A program made the translations under genes and the position numbers. The notes under the pieces are model-generated. The model was not told where the DNA came from. It saw only the letters and a program-made list of their open reading frames with translations, and did no database searches. Shown here piece after piece: positions 7,629-13,636 of a stretch of DNA of 13,636 bases (position 1 is its first letter; every line of letters starts with the position of its first letter). The stretch comes from JBEISR01 sp044337705 (GTDB lineage: Bacteria > Planctomycetota > Planctomycetia > Pirellulales > Pirellulaceae): NCBI GenBank assembly GCA_044337705.1, contig JBIINB010000114.1, positions 1 through 13,636 on the forward strand. The letters run 5' to 3'.

Positions 7629-10600
7629 CTATTTGCCTTCGGTGAGCGCGTCCCACCGCTGTTTGGCCTGAGCTGCGAATTCGTGCTTCGGATGCCGTTC
7701 CACGATGTACTTGTAGCTCTCAGCCGCCATTTCCCTTGCCTTTTGCCTACCCTCTTCGCTGGAGGAAGCTGCGATGGCTTCTGCGCAGCGGCCAGCTTCG
7801 ATGGCGCTACGAGCCTGCCAATCGGAAATCGCGGTATCGGTGGAATCGCCGCCGAAACCAAACATCACGCGCTGGAATTCCGGGATCGCCTTGGCATAAT
7901 CCTTTTGAGCGAAAAAGATCTCCCCCATCATGAACCGCGCACGGGCCGCCGTTTCGTTCCTGTACCTACCCGCCACCTGACCATAAGCCTGCAAGGCCTC
8001 CTCTGGACGCCCAGTGTTCTGGTAGCAGTAGCCCAATTCATAAAGCAGCTCAGGCAAAAAAGGAGCCGCCCCTTCTCGCTGCTTGATCTCCTCCAACCAC
8101 TCCTCCACTTCCTTCCACTGCTTCAGCTCTCTGGCCGTCTGAGCTCCTTGCAGGTAGACCAGTGTCCGAATCTGTTCGTCGATCGTTTCCGGCCGCACCG
8201 ATCCTTCGATGGAACTTCGCGCCGCACGATAGAGCTTCCAGGCTTCTGCAGATCGACCCGCTTTCGCAGCGCACTGAGCCTGCATGAAGAGACCATCGAC
8301 CTGTAGATCCCCTTCCGGAAACTGCGTCACCTGCTCGCGAAACCACTTCTCCGACTCGCTGAACTCCCCTTGCTTGAAATAGGACCAGCCAAGTTTGTGC
8401 AGTGCCTTCTCCTGAAGCTGCGTGTCGCTGGTCCCTTTCCATGCGGCGGTGTAGGCCGTGATCGCCTTGCTGAATTGATCCCGCGCGTACTCCGCTTGGC
8501 CGATATGGAAATTCGATTCCGCCGCAAACCCGCTCTCCGGAAATCGCTGCAGCAGTTCCTGGAAGGTCTCCATCGATTTTTCGGACTGCTGTAGATCCTT
8601 CTGTGTCCATGCCAGTTCGTAGAGCACGCGGTCCAGCGCTGGATACTGGGGATGGGCTTTCCGAAGCTCCAGGAGCACCTCTTGGGCTGGTTGTGGCTGG
8701 CCGTCCGAAGCCAGCGTGAACCCTAGTTCCATCATCGCTTCGGCTTCTTTTGGATCTCCTTTTCGAACCTCTCTCGCCAGCTTCAACGCTTCGATCGCCT
8801 CGGGCACACGCCCCATTTGCCGCAGGCAGATCCCTCTGGCCATCTGCACATCCCCCTGGAGCGATTTGGATAGGGAGGGACTGCGGCCGACCGCATCCAG
8901 CAAGCCGACTGCGACATCCAGCTTTCCTTGCTGCATCGCCAGCCCTGCCTGGCCGTATCGCGAAAGATCAGCCAGCTCGCCCTCCGGCTGCCGTTGCAAA
9001 AGCCTCTGATAGAAGTCAGCGGCGCGATCCCATTGCTGCTGCTCGGACGCCGCCCGCCCCAGACGCACCATCGACACCCCAAAGTAACGGCTCGATGGAT
9101 ACTGCTCCACCAACTGCTCCAGGGCCCGCTGTGCCACCTCAGGTTGGCGAGCCTCTTCGGCTGCCTGGGATAATAGGTATAGCCCCTTCTCCTGAAACGG
9201 CCCCGATTGCTTTACCACCGGCTGCAAAACCGAAATTGATTCCTGACTGCGTCCTAGCCTTCGAAGGGAGCTTGCGCGCCAGTAGAGCAGCTCCACACGC
9301 CCCGACTCATCCAATCGATCCCCAGAAATATTCTGCAGGATACCCAGGCTCTCTTCCCAACTCCCCTTTAGGTTCAACGCCCCCGCAAGACGCAGTTTCC
9401 ATCGATCGACCGATTCATTCTTTGGATCTTTCTCGATCAAGGCACGAAGCTGCGCAATCGCCTCATCGGACTGCCCGCCCTGCATGGCGGATTCAGAACT
9501 AAGCAGCAGTACTTCGGAGGCCAGCGAATGGTCGGCATGTTGCGACAGAAAGTTGTTGCATAGCTCTTTGGATGCCTGGAGATCGCCCATCTGAAAGGCA
9601 GCGAGTGCTCCCTGGTAAAGTGCCTTGGGGCGCAGTCCCGGATCTCCGCTGGCGACCACGGCTGCGTACAGTGCCCTCGCTTCCGCCCAGCTTCCGGTCT
9701 GCTGCATCAACGCATCTGCCAAGTCGATCTGCAGGGAGTCATGAGCCGCCGTCTCCTGGCTCCACGCCAGAGTTTCTCTGGCCAACCGCTCCGCCTGGGC
9801 GTACTGTTTCTGATTCATCTCCATCTGAATCAACCAATGAGCCGCCTCGGCTGCCAGCGCATCACGCCGCCCCAACAGACCTTCCAGCCGCGGCTTGGAC
9901 TGGACATCGCGCCCATCGCGAATCTCCAGAAGCGCCAGGGCCAGTTGAGCCCGAGGTCCGTGAGCCGAATCGGGGTAGTCCGTCAGCAGGCGGCGGTACG
10001 ACTCCTCAGCGGCTTTCCATCGACCTGCCTTGCTGAGACTGGCTCCCAGTCGGCTAAGCGCCCGCTCGCGCAGTGGTCCCTCCGATTCCGACACCAGTCG
10101 CTCGAACATCATCGATGCTTCGGCAAAGCGACCATTGCGAAAGTCGATTTCCGCCTGACGAAACTGCGCCTCCTGGACCAGCGGGTGCTTGGGATAGCGT
10201 GTCAAGAAATCGCGATAGCCCTGCTGCGCCGCTGGCTCACGCCCCGCCTGATCGTCCAGAGAAGCCAACGCGAAAAGAACCTCCGACCGCAAAGGCGATT
10301 GTTCCCATCGCTTGACCTGTAGAAACTCGCGATACTTCTTGGCTGCCTCCTCCTTCTGCCCCATGCGAACTAGGCAGTCCGCAGCATAGTAGGCAGCTCG
10401 ATCCGCATAGGCACCGTCAGGAAACTCCTTGCCGATGCGCTGAAAGGCATCCAATGCCAAAGCGTAGGAATCTTTGCGAGCCGCTTCCGGCTCTCCTGTG
10501 TCCGATCCCGCATTGGCCTGAGCGCCTTTCCAATAGCTCCAGCCCAAATGGACCAGAGCTTCCTCCCTCAGCTCCGAAGCCCCCTTCGGCAACGACTCGG

Positions 10601-10958
10601 TCAACAGCCTAGAGGCCTGATCCAATCTGGGTGGATCGACTCTCAAATAGCAGATCGCCAGGTAATGCTGAATCTTCGGGACCAAAGGATCGTTCGGAAA
10701 CTCCTTCAGCAGCGATTCCCATTCGACAATTGCCAGATCGAAAGCGGAGTTGTTCTGATAGCTTGCCGCATCGGCATAGCGACGCACCAGATCGGTGCTC
10801 GACGCCGTCGCACCCCCTGGCACTCCCGCTTCCTGCGCCACTCCCACCGAAGCGACCGGATCCATGGCGGTCGCTACCGCCACGGTGAACCAGGCCAAGC
10901 CGATGCGAGGCATCCGCCGAAAGGCCCCCAGACGTTTGTCGAGTCTTGCTGCGCCCAT
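7629..10958 (-). CDS. Large exported tetratricopeptide-repeat protein
   Basis: A 1109-aa protein made almost entirely of TPR-like helical pairs. I count about 26 units of 34-38 residues from residue 55 to near the C-terminus, for example AIVEWESLLKEFPNDP, AEESYRRLLTDYPDSA and AIPEFQRVMFGF. Many units have the ...FP/YP.. spacing typical of YbgF/CpoB- and BamD-type repeats. The N-terminus has several Arg (5, 9, 14, 15, 18) and a hydrophobic core (19-32) with a possible cleavage site near GVAQEA, so it is likely periplasmic. The open frame reaches back to 11180, but the first 74 codons have no export signal before residue 75 and would fill the divergent promoter region. I therefore choose the ATG at 10958, although its ribosome site (GGGGGCGG) is weak; the ATG at 10913 is possible. 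As first gene before exbB-exbD it may scaffold that complex, as CpoB does for Tol. Fold certain, role inferred. Confidence 0.86.
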   Translation of the reverse strand: MGAARLDKRLGAFRRMPRIGLAWFTVAVATAMDPVASVGVAQEAGVPGGATASSTDLVRRYADAASYQNNSAFDLAIVEWESLLKEFPNDPLVPKIQHYLAICYLRVDPPRLDQASRLLTESLPKGASELREEALVHLGWSYWKGAQANAGSDTGEPEAARKDSYALALDAFQRIGKEFPDGAYADRAAYYAADCLVRMGQKEEAAKKYREFLQVKRWEQSPLRSEVLFALASLDDQAGREPAAQQGYRDFLTRYPKHPLVQEAQFRQAEIDFRNGRFAEASMMFERLVSESEGPLRERALSRLGASLSKAGRWKAAEESYRRLLTDYPDSAHGPRAQLALALLEIRDGRDVQSKPRLEGLLGRRDALAAEAAHWLIQMEMNQKQYAQAERLARETLAWSQETAAHDSLQIDLADALMQQTGSWAEARALYAAVVASGDPGLRPKALYQGALAAFQMGDLQASKELCNNFLSQHADHSLASEVLLLSSESAMQGGQSDEAIAQLRALIEKDPKNESVDRWKLRLAGALNLKGSWEESLGILQNISGDRLDESGRVELLYWRASSLRRLGRSQESISVLQPVVKQSGPFQEKGLYLLSQAAEEARQPEVAQRALEQLVEQYPSSRYFGVSMVRLGRAASEQQQWDRAADFYQRLLQRQPEGELADLSRYGQAGLAMQQGKLDVAVGLLDAVGRSPSLSKSLQGDVQMARGICLRQMGRVPEAIEALKLAREVRKGDPKEAEAMMELGFTLASDGQPQPAQEVLLELRKAHPQYPALDRVLYELAWTQKDLQQSEKSMETFQELLQRFPESGFAAESNFHIGQAEYARDQFSKAITAYTAAWKGTSDTQLQEKALHKLGWSYFKQGEFSESEKWFREQVTQFPEGDLQVDGLFMQAQCAAKAGRSAEAWKLYRAARSSIEGSVRPETIDEQIRTLVYLQGAQTARELKQWKEVEEWLEEIKQREGAAPFLPELLYELGYCYQNTGRPEEALQAYGQVAGRYRNETAARARFMMGEIFFAQKDYAKAIPEFQRVMFGFGGDSTDTAISDWQARSAIEAGRCAEAIAASSSEEGRQKAREMAAESYKYIVERHPKHEFAAQAKQRWDALTEGK

Positions 10959-11277
10959 CGTCCGCCCCCAACTCTCATAACGCTTTCGAGACAAGCAAGA
11001 AAAGATGCCTGCCAAACGCAAAACCACCGACTTTTTAAGCCACCGCATTGGCCAGCGCCTAGTTGAATTCGTTCTTTGCGTCGCAATTCCTATCTTCGGC
11101 ACCTTTCCTAACAACGATTCAACCATCACAGAGAACGTCTCCGCAACGCCCCAGCCCGCAAAATCCCCCCAAACCTCCAACTCTTCGCGTCACTTCCTCC
11201 CCAAGCCGTTTGCCTGCATTACATTGACAGAGTGTTCGCCTGACCCGTTTTTGTCTCCCGCTTCGTTCCATCGCTCC
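10959..11277. other. Divergent intergenic region with both promoters expected
   Basis: A 319-nt region between the divergent TPR and nucleotide-sugar genes, visibly richer in A/T than its flanks. Open frames of both neighbours extend into it (leftward gene to 11180, rightward gene to 11005), but neither extension has family homology or a good ribosome site. It must drive transcription both ways. The only box I can name is TTGACA at 11224-11229, which lacks a matching -10 element. No strong hairpins or repeats were seen. Confidence 0.5.
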
Positions 11278-12276
11278 ATGCAAAATATCCTCGTCACCGG
11301 CGGTAGCGGCTTCATTGGTTCCCACCTGGTCGATCGACTCCTGGGCCTGGGACATCATGTCACCGTCATCGATGACCTCAGCACCGGTCGCGTCAAGAAC
11401 CTCGCACACCTAGCTGGCAATCACCAAGTGGAGGTGATCCACGCCGACCTAGCGGATCCGAATCTGGTTGCCCAACAGGTCGCCCGCGCTGACCAGGTTT
11501 ACCACCTGGCCGCTGCTGTAGGGGTAGCACTGATCGCCAGCCATCCAATCCAGACAATCCATCGCAATATCTATCCAACCCAGTTGCTGCTAGAGGCCTT
11601 GGAACTGCAGCGGAACCGCGGGCGGGAGATTCCCTTTTTCCTGGCCAGTACCAGCGAGGTCTACGGAAAGAACCCCAAACCCATCTGGACCGAAGAAGAC
11701 GACCTGGTCTTCGGCGCCACCACGCGGCCCCGATGGAGCTATGGAGCCAGCAAGGCAATCGACGAATTCCTGGCTCTTGCGCACCATCGGCAATGGGAAT
11801 TGCCTGTCGTGATCGGCAGATTCTTCAATGTCGTCGGCCCACGCCAGACCGGCGCCTACGGGATGGTCCTCCCTCGATTCGTTGAAGCTGCCATGAAGGG
11901 CCAGCCGCTACTGGTCCATGATGATGGCCAGCAACAGCGATGCTTCGCCCACGTCGCCGATGTGCTCGATGCAATCATCGAGTTGATGCAAACCCCCTCG
12001 GCCTATGGTCGCGTCTACAACATCGGCAGCGACCACCCCATCTCCATCGTCGACCTGGCAAATAGAGTTCTGTCGATCGTCAACCCCAAGGGGACGATCC
12101 AGTTCCAGTCCTACCGGGATGCCTACGACCCCGACTTCGAAGATGTGCGGCGACGCGTCCCCGACCTGACTCGACTCCGCTCCACCATCCAAGCCCGCCC
12201 CAGACACTCGATCGACGCCATCATTCGCGATGTCTTTCAGTCGCTTCAAGCACAGCCAACTCCGCAGGATTCCTGA
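11278..12276 (+). CDS. NAD-dependent nucleotide-sugar enzyme, UDP-glucuronate decarboxylase-like
   Basis: A 332-aa extended short-chain dehydrogenase. The Rossmann motif is TGGSGFIG (7-14), and Asp32 at the end of the second strand favours NAD over NADP. The catalytic residues are Thr125-Ser126-Glu127 (STSEVYG), Tyr155 and Lys159 (YGASK). Glu127 plus Arg293 (EDVRRRVPD) match the Glu434/Arg619 pair of the ArnA decarboxylase domain and of UDP-xylose synthase. UDP-glucuronate to UDP-xylose conversion is therefore the best guess, supplying sugars for surface polysaccharide. UDP-glucose 4-epimerase or another sugar dehydratase remains possible. The ATG at 11278 starts exactly before the Rossmann strand (MQNILVTGG). 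It has no Shine-Dalgarno sequence, and the longer open frame upstream shows no homology. The gene is followed, after about 160 nt, by the FliF-like gene, with no obvious functional link. Confidence 0.82.
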   Translation: MQNILVTGGSGFIGSHLVDRLLGLGHHVTVIDDLSTGRVKNLAHLAGNHQVEVIHADLADPNLVAQQVARADQVYHLAAAVGVALIASHPIQTIHRNIYPTQLLLEALELQRNRGREIPFFLASTSEVYGKNPKPIWTEEDDLVFGATTRPRWSYGASKAIDEFLALAHHRQWELPVVIGRFFNVVGPRQTGAYGMVLPRFVEAAMKGQPLLVHDDGQQQRCFAHVADVLDAIIELMQTPSAYGRVYNIGSDHPISIVDLANRVLSIVNPKGTIQFQSYRDAYDPDFEDVRRRVPDLTRLRSTIQARPRHSIDAIIRDVFQSLQAQPTPQDS

Positions 12277-12438
12277 CCAAACCGAAGATCGTAAGGAACG
12301 CCAGCATTTCAATTGCTGTTGGCAGGCATCCAGCGATTTGGTACTCCCACCGCATCGAAACAGGGTAGTCATTCTGCCGAGCGCCCCAAAGCTCTTGGTA
12401 TGGAACGAGCCTCCTTCCTTCGGCATGGGAATCCGGCG

Positions 12439-13636
12439 ATGGCATGGAATGCAGCGACTCTTCACCAAGCCTGCCCTCAGTGGCTCAAGCGAACCCCTTG
12501 GTTGCTCTGGTCGCTCCCCTGGATGCTTCTGGTCGCCATGGCCGCCTGGTGGGCATCCGGTCACCCCGCGCTATCCTGGACGACCACATCCCGGTGGGTA
12601 TCGGTTGGGTCAGAAAACCTCTGGACACCCGAGCAGATGCAAGGGATAGAAATCGCCCTGGCAGCCAGGGGGCTGAACGAGTCTCGATGGGAACAGAAGA
12701 AACTTTTGGTGCCAGTGGAAAAACGGCAGGCCTACGCCCAGGTTCTCGCCGACTCCAAGCCATGGCTGGGCCGACTAGGGGAAGCCACCAGCCAGTCGAA
12801 TTCCAACAACCCCTTCGAATCGCTTAGCGCCGCACGCGAGCGACAGCGGCGAGCCAAACAGCAGGATATTGCGAGAGGTCTTTGCGAACTTCCCTTCGTC
12901 GCCATGGCCTGGGTCTGTCACGACGAACAGAGTACCGGGTCGATCAAGGCGGGTACCGATCAATCGGCCAGCGTCTGGATCCGCCCCAAGGAGAAAACCA
13001 TCCTCAGCGCGGAGATGAAGCTGGCGATCGCTCGTCAAGTGCAGGCTAGCTTTGCGGGTCTGCCCCTGGACTCCATTTCGATTCTAGACCTGAGCAACGG
13101 GGAGTTGTTTCTGGCCAGTCAGTCCACGCCTCCACGCCTCCAACTGGAAGAAAGAATCAAGGCGCAGGAGCGTGAACTTCGCGAGAAGGCCGAGCGATTG
13201 CTGGCTCCTTTGACACAGGCCTATGGTCCGATCCGGGTCGAACTGACGGTGGCTGCCGATGACGACCCGTTTTCGCCGAATGTCCAGGAGGATCAATCGC
13301 CTGAGACGATTCGACCTGCGGGGCGGACCGTCGATCTGGCGGATCGGAAGCCACCTGCGAAGAAGGAGGCCCAAGAGCCGCCAAGCAGCAGCGGGGTGCC
13401 CCTCGTGAACAATCCTTCGTTCCGCTATGCCTTTGTGGTCTCCCTTCCCGAACTGCCAGCGCGGGATTCAGGAGTATCCGGCTCGTCTAATCCCCCCCTC
13501 GCGCCTGATGAAGCGGTCGCCAATCCGCTTCACGCCAAAGTCCGATCGCTGCTGATGGGCCTGTTCGACGAAGCATCCACCCAACCGTCCAACATCCAGA
13601 TCACCCTAGTCGATTACCCGCCAGGTCCTTCTGCAC
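12439..13636 (+). CDS. fliF: FliF/YscJ-like M-ring protein, C-terminus cut by window end
   Basis: The frame is open from 12295 to the window end; 399 residues are visible from the ATG at 12439. Residues 21-39 form a membrane helix. The first ring-building domain (about 62-108) reads GIEIALAARGLNESRW...KKLLVPVEKRQAYAQVLA, like YscJ/FliF. The next part (130-225) has the FliF order: an Arg-rich helix, an ARGLCELPFVAMAWV strand, SASVWI, then SFAGLPLDSISILDLSNGELF. Residues 236-275 resemble the RBM3 entry (QERELREKAERLLAPL). The remainder is Pro/Ser-rich and divergent, ending in a weak match to the last periplasmic block (IQITLVDYPP). The usual second membrane helix and FliG-binding tail would lie outside. 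Starts at 12400 (13 residues longer) or TTG 12319 are possible; none has a good ribosome site. Expected role: the inner-membrane base ring of the flagellum. A divergent secretion-ring relative is the alternative. Confidence 0.72.
   Translation, partial: MAWNAATLHQACPQWLKRTPWLLWSLPWMLLVAMAAWWASGHPALSWTTTSRWVSVGSENLWTPEQMQGIEIALAARGLNESRWEQKKLLVPVEKRQAYAQVLADSKPWLGRLGEATSQSNSNNPFESLSAARERQRRAKQQDIARGLCELPFVAMAWVCHDEQSTGSIKAGTDQSASVWIRPKEKTILSAEMKLAIARQVQASFAGLPLDSISILDLSNGELFLASQSTPPRLQLEERIKAQERELREKAERLLAPLTQAYGPIRVELTVAADDDPFSPNVQEDQSPETIRPAGRTVDLADRKPPAKKEAQEPPSSSGVPLVNNPSFRYAFVVSLPELPARDSGVSGSSNPPLAPDEAVANPLHAKVRSLLMGLFDEASTQPSNIQITLVDYPPGPSA

Noticed and set aside
11224..11252. TTGACA box as a -35 element for the nucleotide-sugar gene
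   Set aside because: At 16-18 nt spacing the -10 position reads GTTTTT or similar, a poor match. A single perfect hexamer is expected by chance in a region of this size.

Overview
The window looks like chromosomal DNA from a planctomycete, probably of the Pirellulales type. The grounds are moderately high GC content, Shine-Dalgarno sites at only some genes, a very long periplasmic TPR protein, and an ExbB/ExbD pair next to a membrane protein with a squalene-cyclase-like toroid. The lineage is inferred from gene style; there is no rRNA or other marker here. I see no tRNA, rRNA, CRISPR array, insertion sequence or convincing intrinsic terminator.

Layout. From 10958 leftward to 1 every gene is on the minus strand. 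In transcription order they are: a 1109-aa TPR protein with a signal peptide; an ExbB/TolQ-type channel protein; ExbD; a 933-aa protein with three membrane helices, a long linker and a C-terminal alpha/alpha toroid; a DapA-superfamily lyase; a 4-hydroxyproline 2-epimerase; and an HtrA-type serine protease cut by the window start. From 11278 rightward two plus-strand genes diverge from this block: an extended-SDR nucleotide-sugar enzyme with UDP-glucuronate decarboxylase-type catalytic residues, then a FliF/YscJ-like M-ring protein cut by the window end. The shared region 10959-11277 should hold both promoters.

How the genes may work together. The ExbB, ExbD and toroid genes are tightly packed: 5 nt separate exbB from exbD, and exbD overlaps the toroid gene by an ATGA. 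The third helix of the toroid protein carries a Ser-x-x-x-His pair with the spacing found in the TonB transmembrane helix. I read this as a proton-motive-force-driven envelope machine in which a TonB/TolA-like transducer ends in a QW-repeat toroid instead of a TonB C-terminal domain, with the upstream TPR protein as a likely periplasmic partner (compare CpoB next to TolQRA). This is the most unusual system in the window. The DapA-like and epimerase genes form a second unit that fits trans-4-hydroxyproline catabolism: epimerisation, then deamination of pyrroline-4-hydroxy-2-carboxylate. The oxidase and the semialdehyde dehydrogenase of that pathway are not in view.
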